Assembly (NCBI GenBank): GCA_035455185.1
Contig: DATIFQ010000320.1
Coordinates: 1 to 5,154, forward strand
DNA: 5,154 nt
Direction: 5' to 3'
Source: JAEHDI01 sp035455185
GTDB taxonomy: Bacteria > Acidobacteriota > Terriglobia > Bryobacterales > Bryobacteraceae
The notes beneath the pieces were generated by a model. That model did no database searches and was not told where the DNA came from. It saw only the letters and a list, made by a program, of their open reading frames with translations. Both the position numbers and the translations under genes were made by a program. Below, one piece after another: positions 1 through 5,154 of the stretch (the stretch's first letter is position 1; every line of letters begins with the position of its first letter).

Positions 1-2
1 TC

Positions 3-782
3 TCATTCCACCAGGACGCTCGGCTTCTTTTCGAGTACCGATATTCCGCAGAAGCCCCAAAGACCTATGTTCACCCGTTCTGCGCGCCAGACGGGAACGT
101 CACCCTCGACAGCCCGGCGGACCACGTGCACCATCGCGGGGTGATGCTGGCCTGGAGCGACGTCAACGGCTTCGATTTTTGGGGAGAGCAGAATCCAGGC
201 AAGCATGGCCGAATCGTCCACCGGCAGTTCGAGGAACTCCGCAAGGCCAGGCTTGTCTCGCTCGAAGACTGGGTCGCCGAAGGCAAGACGCTCCTCACCG
301 AGCGGCGCACCATTGCCGTGCCCATCTCTTCCAAAGATGCAGTGTGGCTCGACTGGACGAGCGAGCTCAGCGCCGTTTCCGGACCGGTCCAGCTCTCGGC
401 GGCGGAGCACGTCTACAACGGGCTGGGAATCCGGTTCGCACACGAGCTGGATGACGGCAACGTTCTGAACTCGAAGGGAACCACCGGGATCGAGAAGACG
501 AATGGCGATGACGCAGACTGGTGCGCCTACTCGGCGGCGGTTCGGAATCGCGGCTTAGCGGGAACAGTAATCTTTAACCATCCCTCCAACCCCCGCCATC
601 CGATCCCGTTTTTCGTGATGAACAAGCCGTTCGGCTATATTAGCGCTGCCCCGACGTTTCGTGAGCCTTTCCGGCTGGAGATGGGCCGTCCGCTGCGTCT
701 ACGGTTCGCGGTGGTGGGTTTCAACGGGGAACCGAGCGTGGAGCGAATGAACGGTATGTTTCGGCAGTGGGTCCGCGGGTAG
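3..782 (+). CDS. DUF6807 ('PmoA family') protein, 3' part
   Basis: The frame is open from the left edge to a TAG stop at 780-782, giving 259 visible residues; the true start lies outside the window, and a GTG at 126 is internal. The fragment opens with a beta-rich segment, then KTYVHPF (fragment residues 20-26) and the histidine-rich DHVHHRG (40-46), followed by NGFDFWGE (about 55-62). This HP...DHxHHRG...FW pattern is what I recognise as DUF6807, annotated as 'methane oxygenase PmoA' although these soluble proteins do not resemble membrane methane monooxygenase. A second segment, NHPSNPRHP, lies near 192-200, and the end is complete. The molecular function of the family is not established to my knowledge. 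Members often sit near Gfo/Idh/MocA and carbohydrate genes, as here, which suggests a role in sugar metabolism. The clustered histidines could bind a metal or sugar (inference). The gene converges on the minus-strand operon and is not part of it. Confidence 0.82.
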   Translation, partial: SFHQDARLLFEYRYSAEAPKTYVHPFCAPDGNVTLDSPADHVHHRGVMLAWSDVNGFDFWGEQNPGKHGRIVHRQFEELRKARLVSLEDWVAEGKTLLTERRTIAVPISSKDAVWLDWTSELSAVSGPVQLSAAEHVYNGLGIRFAHELDDGNVLNSKGTTGIEKTNGDDADWCAYSAAVRNRGLAGTVIFNHPSNPRHPIPFFVMNKPFGYISAAPTFREPFRLEMGRPLRLRFAVVGFNGEPSVERMNGMFRQWVRG

Positions 783-822
783 CTCCCGGGGATTGTCGGT
801 GGGCGACGTCGACTAAGCGCGA
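783..822. other. Convergent intergenic gap
   Basis: Only 40 bp separate the stops of two convergent genes. It holds overlapping short palindromes (CGACGTCG at 804-811, GTCGAC at 808-813) but no GC stem followed by a T-run on either strand. I see no intrinsic terminator, so termination is either factor-dependent or occurs inside the opposing genes. Confidence 0.6.
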
Positions 823-1845
823 TCAGGACTCACGTGCCGCGCGGATCATGGCGTGGAGATTCTCGGGCGGGGTGTCCGCCGGAATCGCGCACCCGGCGTT
901 GAGAATGAAGCGCGGGGTATCGGCGAAGATTCGCAGCAACGCGCGTGTTTTTTCTTCGACAAGTTGTGGAGTTCCGAGAGCGAGCACGCCGCTCGGATCG
1001 ATATTTCCCACAAATACGGCGCGATCCTTCATGACATCGTGCGCCAGTTGGGAGCTTGTCTTGTAGTCAAGTTCCAGCCCGTCGGCTCCCGTCGAGAGCA
1101 TGGCCTCGAGAATCCTGTCGGTCTTGCCGCAGATGTGCAGGAGATACGGAAGCCCACACGCGTGGGCGCACTCGACGACCTTTCTCTCGTACGGAAGCGC
1201 GAATTCGCAATACATCCGCGGCGAAACCATGTCCGGACCAGCAGGGCTGTCGCCGTTGGAGACCATGTGCGCCCCGGCTCTAGCCATCAGTCTGATGAAC
1301 TGGCTCGTCGCCTCCGTGCAGTAATCGAGCAGTCGTTCGACAAGCGTCCGTTTTTCCGGCTCGGAGATATCAAGCATCCACCCCTCCATGGACCGCATGG
1401 CCGAGGCGAGAGAGAAAGGTAGCTGGTCGCAATTGCCGCGCAGGAAGAATTCGTTGCCAAACTGGCGCTTGAGCAGCCGCACGGCCTCCAGCCACACCTG
1501 GACCTGCCAGTATCGCCCGACGTCCGCCGGCGGCAGCCCTGCAACGTCCTCCAACCGTTCCAGTCGCCTCCTGACGCACCTCGCCGGCATGTCCTCCGGG
1601 AAGTCCACCGGCACGCCGAGTGATCCGGCCAGGACGGACGTGTCAATCTCGACGAGTATGCCGTCGTATCCGTACTTTTCTACGGCCGCCACATAGGAAT
1701 GCGCGATTGCCTCGGGGCTTTCACGGTACTGCCGCATGGTGTAGCCGGCCTCTCGGGCCGCCATCATGAAGTTGTGGAGCATCACCGGCACTCTGTCGGG
1801 CTGCTCTCCGCGCAGAGCGTACGCGATTCGCTCGTAACCGTTCAT
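823..1845 (-). CDS. UroD-superfamily protein, MtaA/MtbA-like zinc methyltransferase type
   Basis: This 340-residue protein starts at ATG 1845, chosen because GGAGGAGG lies just upstream, the ATG overlaps the preceding stop, and family similarity begins at NGYERIAYALRGEQPDRVPV. A longer open frame reaching 2139 is an antisense artefact over the hydrolase gene. The fold is the UroD/MtaA TIM barrel. Landmarks are the N-terminal helix and DRVPV (17-21), EKYGYDGI (56-63), SNGDSPAGPDMVSP (196-209), LLHICG (235-240) and GADGLELD (253-260), GNIDP (280-284) and ILNAGC (314-319). H237, C239 and C319 give the HxC...C zinc-ligand pattern of MtaA/MtbA methylcobamide:thiol methyltransferases. The arginine-containing RQAGR motif of true uroporphyrinogen decarboxylase is absent near residues 20-40. 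Methyl transfer is therefore likelier than haem synthesis, but the methyl donor and acceptor are unknown and no corrinoid protein is visible. It is the last gene of the operon and is probably cytoplasmic. Confidence 0.85.
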   Translation of the reverse strand: MNGYERIAYALRGEQPDRVPVMLHNFMMAAREAGYTMRQYRESPEAIAHSYVAAVEKYGYDGILVEIDTSVLAGSLGVPVDFPEDMPARCVRRRLERLEDVAGLPPADVGRYWQVQVWLEAVRLLKRQFGNEFFLRGNCDQLPFSLASAMRSMEGWMLDISEPEKRTLVERLLDYCTEATSQFIRLMARAGAHMVSNGDSPAGPDMVSPRMYCEFALPYERKVVECAHACGLPYLLHICGKTDRILEAMLSTGADGLELDYKTSSQLAHDVMKDRAVFVGNIDPSGVLALGTPQLVEEKTRALLRIFADTPRFILNAGCAIPADTPPENLHAMIRAARES

Positions 1846-2480
1846 TTCGCCTCCTCCAAAAGGAAGCCCCGCACCCCTGCCCACATCGCGTCCACGACAT
1901 CCGCGAGTTCGTGATCCGACTCCAATAGCTCCAGCCTGACATTTGGCCGGGACTTCGCGAACTCGATGGAGTACTCGTGCGGCACCAAGGTATCGTTCCG
2001 GCCGTGGTACACCAGGGCCGGCTGCGTGACGTCCGGATAGTTTTCGTACTGCAAGCCGTCCGCGATCAGTCCATAATGAACGCGGCGTTGTCTTTGTTCG
2101 GCGTAGTGATACAAGGAAAGCCACCCAGTTCGCTTCCATTCCTCGAGTTGCGAGGGTTCGAGCGTTTCCGTCCAGCGTCGCGCAAATCCGAAAGCCGGCG
2201 CCAGCAGGATGACCCGGCGTACCTCCGGATGACGTGCCGCGTAAAGCTACGCGAGGTAGCCTCCCATACTCGACCCGATCAGCACTGCCGGCCCTGCTGC
2301 AGCGAGGCGCTCAATCACACGAAGCTGGCCGGAGATGGTGAGGTGCTCGAAGTCTCCTTCTGCGAGATCGGGCACCTGGATTCTTAACCCGGCCTTGTCG
2401 AATCGTTCCTGGAAGTGCCTGGCCTTCTTCGAGGAGGGCCCCGACGCAAACCCGTGAAGATAGATGATCCTTTCGTTCAC
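1842..2480 (-). pseudogene. YqiA-like alpha/beta hydrolase interrupted by an in-frame TAG
   Basis: One frame of 213 codons runs from a GTG start (2480) to TGA (1844-1842) with a single internal amber TAG at codon 78 (2249-2247). Both halves are in the same frame, so this is a nonsense change and not a frameshift. The N-terminal half has IIYLHGFASGPSS (residues 5-17), the opening seen in small YqiA/UPF0227-type hydrolases, and the nucleophile elbow GSSMGG (69-74, Ser71). After the stop come LYAARHPEV, ILLAPAFGF, then YHGRNDTLVP with acid Asp163, and ESDHEL with His190. The complete triad and normal length (about 210 residues) show that everything but codon 78 is intact. Small hydrolases of this type are probably cytoplasmic esterases or thioesterases; the substrate is unknown. 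GTG overlaps the upstream stop as GTGA, and the gene's own TGA overlaps the next ATG as ATGA. It may be a fresh pseudogene, a read-through product or a sequence error. Without read-through the product is 77 residues lacking Asp and His. Confidence 0.85.
1850..1857 (-). promoter_or_regulatory. Strong ribosome binding site, UroD-like gene
   Basis: The minus strand reads GGAGGAGG four bases before the ATG at 1845. It decides the start against the longer open frame. It also lets this gene be translated independently of the interrupted hydrolase gene whose coding end it overlaps. Confidence 0.8.
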
Positions 2481-3385
2481 TTTTTGTCCTTTGGCTGCGC
2501 TGGTGATTCTGTGAACTTCACTTCAGTCTCGGCCGAGAACTTGCGAAACGTGCCGTATTGGAACAGATTCTCCACCATGAGCTGATCGGCGGCGTACTGG
2601 CGGTGCACGACGCTGGCGGGCATGAGCGCACCATGGCCGGTCATTGCGTAGTCTACGGTCGCTTCGTCGCGGATTACGTACCTGTCGTGCTCACGCACCG
2701 TGACCAGCTTGATTCGTAGCGGTAGGAAGTCTGTTTCTCGTACCCACAACTCGCCCTGAAGCGGTCTGCGCACCACCTTGCGGTTCTCAAAGATCGTGAC
2801 TCCTCCCTGGTCACTCGTCTGGCGGAAGGAAAGCGCAATCGCCTCGTCTGGGCCGATTCTAGCTTTGCCTGCGAACTGGAATTCGTATTTCTCAAGCCTC
2901 CGCTGTCCAAACAGCAGGATCAATTGTCCAAAATCGGAGACAGCCCCGGTGAGCCCGTGCCGCTCGAATTCTTCGAGGAGGCGCTTCTTGAGCCGGTCGT
3001 CCTGAGATCTCATCCCTTCGGCGAGCGTTTGGCGCGCTTTTTCGCGAGCTTTGACCGCACGCCCGTCGACGGAGACAACTTCCCGAAACTCGTGCAGAGA
3101 ATCCGGCGCTTCGCTGAAGGCCGAGTAGCCGTACTCGGACACGATCTCTTTCGTCGCGTACCTCGGGGCTGAAAGCTTTTCGCCGCCGCTTCCGATGCGG
3201 GGACGAAATCGAGACGCTCCCTTCCGGGCGCGCTGTTTCAGCGTCTCTTCGCCGAGAACATCCGGCGCGAGCCTTCGGAATGCTTCCGCTTCTTCGGCCA
3301 CCCGGGCGAGAATCTTGCCGGTGTCCACTTGCGCGCGTACGGATAGAACGGCTGACAGTAACGCGAAGAGCACGCAAGGGCGCAT
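2477..3385 (-). CDS. Secreted protein of unknown function with signal peptide
   Basis: This gives 302 residues from ATG 3385. Residues 1-18 form a signal peptide: one Arg, a hydrophobic core (CVLFALLSAVLSV), and a VRA cleavage site before Gln19. There is no lipobox cysteine, so export to the periplasm or beyond is expected. The mature part begins with a charged helix (about 22-52, containing AEEAEAFRRLAPDVLGEETL), a basic stretch (51-63), then alternating beta-like strands. A highly charged segment follows (about 108-142), and strand-rich sequence to the end (KYEFQFAGKARI, ELWVRETDFLPLRIKLVTV, YGTFRKFSAETEVKF). The tail is lysine-rich (PKDKK). The strand pattern, with 'LWVRETDFLPLRI' followed by a late 'VHRQY' strand, is reminiscent of LolA/LppX-like folds, but this is only an impression. 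I associate this type of protein with Acidobacteriota and know of no assigned function. It starts 5 bp after the oxidoreductase stop; a weak GGAG (3398-3395) lies 9 bases before its ATG. Confidence 0.82.
   Translation of the reverse strand: MRPCVLFALLSAVLSVRAQVDTGKILARVAEEAEAFRRLAPDVLGEETLKQRARKGASRFRPRIGSGGEKLSAPRYATKEIVSEYGYSAFSEAPDSLHEFREVVSVDGRAVKAREKARQTLAEGMRSQDDRLKKRLLEEFERHGLTGAVSDFGQLILLFGQRRLEKYEFQFAGKARIGPDEAIALSFRQTSDQGGVTIFENRKVVRRPLQGELWVRETDFLPLRIKLVTVREHDRYVIRDEATVDYAMTGHGALMPASVVHRQYAADQLMVENLFQYGTFRKFSAETEVKFTESPAQPKDKK
2487..2492 (-). promoter_or_regulatory. Ribosome binding site supporting the GTG start of the hydrolase
   Basis: The minus strand reads AAAGGA, followed by CAAAAA and then GTG at 2480. 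The spacing is good and it lies inside the coding end of the upstream gene. It supports the GTG as the genuine start, giving the family-typical MNERIIYLHG N-terminus. Confidence 0.65.
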
Positions 3386-3390
3386 TGTTG

Positions 3391-4485
3391 TTAGCTCCGC
3401 CGGTTTAGCCAGAGATCGATCGGCTTTCTGGCGCCTGACGGCCGGAACGGCAGGCTCACCTTACGGCCCTCACCGGCGGAGGCGTACCCGGCGTACAGAG
3501 CTTCCATGACCACGCGCCCGTCTTCTCCGGTCGCCTGCGGCGTCTCCTTGCCGCGGACGCAGCGCGCGAAATGCCGCATCTCCTGCGGGAAACCGTAGTT
3601 CCACAGTTCCTCAAAGACAGGGTACGTCCAGCCCTTGGTCGTCGGAGCCTTCTCGACCGCGTATCCATAGCCGTACTCGCTGTAGGTGGGCAGTGCATTG
3701 CCCATATGCAGGTTGGCGTAGGTGACGCCGCCCTCGCCATAGACCTCGATGCGGTCGTCCATTCCGCCGCGGCGCGCCCAACTGTCCTCGACGAGGCCGA
3801 CGGCGCCGTTCTCAAATTCGATCACGGAGATGCAGTCGTCTTCGCCCTTCGTCTTGCTCGAATGCACGTAGGTGCCCATATTGCAAAAGACGCTCTTGAT
3901 CGCCGGACGCCCGAGCAGCCAATAGCAAAACGCGATGCCGTGGCACCCCATGTCCATGAAGACGCCGCCGCCAGAGCGTTCGACGTCCCAGAACCACGGG
4001 GCGTGGGGACCGAAATGTTTCTCGCTTTGTTTGACCAGATAGACCCGGCCGAAGGCGCCCTGGTCGGCCATCTCCTTCGCCTTGACGTATTTCGGCGTGA
4101 AGAAAAGTTCTTCGGCGTACAGAAGCAGCACGCCCTTCTTACGGCAGACGTCGATCATTTCGTCCGCTTCTTCGAGCGTCATGCACAGCGGCTTTTCACA
4201 GACCACGTGCTTGCCCGCGCGGGCAATGTCGGCGGTCATTTGCGCGTGCAAGGAGTTCGGTGCTGCGATGGTGACCATCTCGATGTCTTTTTCCATCAGC
4301 ATCTCGCGATAGTCCCGGAAAACGCGTGGGATGCTGTAGCGCCGTGCCAGCTCTTCCGGATGCCCGGCCGTAGGTGACGAGACGGCCACCACTTCAGCTT
4401 CTTCCGGCATCAGTTGGAACGATGCCGCGTGAATGTCCGCTTCGAACTGCGAACCAATGATTCCTACCTTGACCTTATCCGCCAT
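3391..4485 (-). CDS. Gfo/Idh/MocA family oxidoreductase
   Basis: This 364-residue protein is a normal length for the family. The N-terminal Rossmann domain (about 1-125) has VGIIGSQFEADIHA (7-20) for nucleotide binding, TIAAPNSLH (72-80), and CEKPL (96-100) with the family's catalytic lysine, Lys98. The C-terminal alpha/beta domain carries GGGVFMDMGCH (172-182), with the conserved Asp178 and His182, followed by the WLLG turn (189-192). The last part contains the usual FARCVRGKETPQATGEDG motif (306-323). These enzymes use NAD(P) to oxidise or reduce a hydroxyl of sugars, inositols or sugar acids in the cytoplasm; the substrate cannot be read from sequence. Two deviations are Gln13, where the glycine-rich loop usually has a third glycine, and Ala185, where an Asp often follows the HxxD histidine. 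It is the first gene of the operon and divergent from the CE15 gene. The start is supported by GAGGAG just upstream (4493-4488) and by family alignment. Confidence 0.95.
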   Translation of the reverse strand: MADKVKVGIIGSQFEADIHAASFQLMPEEAEVVAVSSPTAGHPEELARRYSIPRVFRDYREMLMEKDIEMVTIAAPNSLHAQMTADIARAGKHVVCEKPLCMTLEEADEMIDVCRKKGVLLLYAEELFFTPKYVKAKEMADQGAFGRVYLVKQSEKHFGPHAPWFWDVERSGGGVFMDMGCHGIAFCYWLLGRPAIKSVFCNMGTYVHSSKTKGEDDCISVIEFENGAVGLVEDSWARRGGMDDRIEVYGEGGVTYANLHMGNALPTYSEYGYGYAVEKAPTTKGWTYPVFEELWNYGFPQEMRHFARCVRGKETPQATGEDGRVVMEALYAGYASAGEGRKVSLPFRPSGARKPIDLWLNRRS

Positions 4486-4567
4486 GTCTCCTCACTCTGT
4501 ACAACATCCACACGGATTACATCACAGCTTCAGGTGCGGCGCTGGGATTTCGTGTAATCTGGCTGAC
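4486..4567. promoter_or_regulatory. Divergent promoter region with inverted repeat GATTACA/TGTAATC
   Basis: This 82-bp spacer must hold the start signals for both the minus-strand operon and the CE15 gene. GATTACA at 4515-4521 and TGTAATC at 4553-4559 are perfect inverted arms of 7 bp (8 of 9 if extended outward), separated by 31 bp. Each arm gives TGTAAT, a fair -10 hexamer, reading outward: on the minus strand at 4521-4516 and on the plus strand at 4553-4558. No good -35 box is visible at the right distance. They could be divergent -10 boxes, a dimer-binding operator, or chance. The minus-strand arm leaves a leader of about 20-25 bases with a clear ribosome binding site. Confidence 0.4.
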
Positions 4568-5154
4568 ATGACATCGCGGGCATTCCTTGCATTCTTCTGC
4601 TTCACGACATTCCTGGCCGCGCAACCCAGCCGGCCCGACATCAATTACGACGAATCCAAGGTTCCGAAATACACGCTTCCCGATCCGCTGGTGATGTCGG
4701 ACGGCACACCGGTCAAGGATGCAAAAGCCTGGACAGCGAAACGCCGGCCGGAGATTCTGAGGCTGTTCGAGGTGGAAATGTTCGGCCGCAGCCACGGAAA
4801 GCTGAAGGACACTTCCTATGAACCTCTGTCGATTGACCGGGAAGCTCTGGGCGGAAAGGCGGTTCGGAAAGAAGTCGCGGTGCTCTTTACGGGGAAGAAA
4901 GACGGGCCGCGCATGGACATCCTGATCTACCTCCCTGCGGATGCGAAAGACCCTGTGCCGCTGTTCGTCGGTCTGAATTTCGCTGGCAATCAAGCGGTGC
5001 GAGCCGAACCTGGAATTCGGTTATCCACGAGTTGGATGCGTGACAGCAGAGACGATAGCGTGGTGAACCACCGTGCCACTGAGAAATCCCGGGGTGCGGC
5101 TGCAAGCCGGTGGGCTGTCGAAAAGATCCTCGCCCGCGGCTATGGACTTGCCAC
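4568..5154 (+). CDS. CE15 glucuronoyl (4-O-methyl-glucuronoyl) esterase, 5' part
   Basis: From ATG 4568 the frame stays open to the right edge, giving 195 residues. Residues 1-18 are a signal peptide (TSRAFLAFFCFTTFLAA), so the enzyme is exported. The mature part has NYDESKVPKYTLPDPL (26-41), RRPEILRLFEVEMFGR (59-74), MDILIYLPA (116-124), and VPLFVGLNFAGNQAV (130-144). Then follow RLSTSWM (151-157), EKSRGAAASRWAVEKI (172-187) and ARGYGLA at the edge. This order is characteristic of bacterial CE15 esterases, which cleave the ester linking 4-O-methylglucuronic acid of xylan to lignin alcohols. The catalytic serine motif (GCSRxG) and the acid/histidine residues lie beyond the window, so activity cannot be judged. 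No ribosome binding site of note precedes the ATG; a -10-like TGTAAT ends only 9 bases upstream, which would fit a leaderless or nearly leaderless mRNA. The gene diverges from the oxidoreductase operon and may share its control region. Confidence 0.92.
   Translation, partial: MTSRAFLAFFCFTTFLAAQPSRPDINYDESKVPKYTLPDPLVMSDGTPVKDAKAWTAKRRPEILRLFEVEMFGRSHGKLKDTSYEPLSIDREALGGKAVRKEVAVLFTGKKDGPRMDILIYLPADAKDPVPLFVGLNFAGNQAVRAEPGIRLSTSWMRDSRDDSVVNHRATEKSRGAAASRWAVEKILARGYGLA

Noticed and set aside
771..800. A possible terminator hairpin, CGGG-TAGCT-CCCG, at the DUF6807 stop
   Set aside because: The stem is only 4 bp and no T-run follows on either strand.
853..1422. A 189-residue plus-strand open frame opposite the UroD-like gene
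   Set aside because: It is antisense to a clearly conserved protein, and its sequence shows no recognisable domain.
1846..2139. A 98-residue N-terminal extension of the UroD-like protein, giving 438 residues
   Set aside because: It lies out of frame over the conserved hydrolase gene, has low-complexity composition without family similarity, and the ATG at 1845 has a strong ribosome binding site and an ATGA overlap.
2247..2249. The TAG as a pyrrolysine codon, prompted by the neighbouring MtaA/MtbA-like gene
   Set aside because: Pyrrolysine is known in methylamine methyltransferases, not in this hydrolase family; no pyl gene or tRNA is in the window, and TAG serves as a normal stop at 780-782.
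3571..4377. A 268-residue plus-strand open frame opposite the oxidoreductase
   Set aside because: It is a shadow of a high-GC coding gene; the Gfo/Idh/MocA frame on the other strand is unmistakable and covers all of it.
4517..4993. A 158-residue minus-strand open frame across the divergent region and the CE15 gene
   Set aside because: It overlaps the CE15 coding sequence antisense, and its translation looks like a frame shadow.

Overview
The window is GC-rich and tightly packed, with no stretch over 300 bases lacking a gene. The gene set suggests a soil-type Acidobacteriota of the Solibacter/Bryobacter kind: a DUF6807 protein, a UroD-superfamily protein, a Gfo/Idh/MocA oxidoreductase, a CE15 glucuronoyl esterase, and a secreted protein of a type I associate with that phylum. 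Planctomycetes or Verrucomicrobia would be the alternatives. No marker gene fixes the taxonomy.

Layout. (1) The 3' part of a plus-strand DUF6807 ('PmoA family') gene runs from the left edge to 782. (2) After a 40-bp convergent gap, a four-gene minus-strand operon fills 823-4485. In transcription order it encodes a Gfo/Idh/MocA oxidoreductase, a secreted protein of unknown function, a small YqiA-like alpha/beta hydrolase interrupted by one in-frame TAG, and a UroD-superfamily protein with the zinc-methyltransferase HxC...C pattern. Junctions are a 5-bp gap, a GTGA overlap and an ATGA overlap. (3) An 82-bp divergent intergenic region carries a 7-bp inverted repeat (GATTACA / TGTAATC), each arm containing the -10-like hexamer TGTAAT. 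(4) The 5' part of a CE15 glucuronoyl esterase gene with a signal peptide runs off the right edge.

How the genes may work together (inference). CE15 enzymes cut the ester between (4-O-methyl)glucuronic acid of xylan and lignin alcohols. A Gfo/Idh/MocA dehydrogenase and a zinc-type methyltransferase homologue divergent from it would fit uptake and catabolism of hemicellulose-derived, possibly O-methylated, sugar acids. No transporter, regulator or corrinoid protein lies inside the window to confirm this.

The most unusual features are the amber codon in an otherwise intact hydrolase, and the conserved zinc-ligand pattern in a gene that automatic annotation would probably call uroporphyrinogen decarboxylase. 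I found no RNA gene, mobile element, CRISPR array or convincing terminator.
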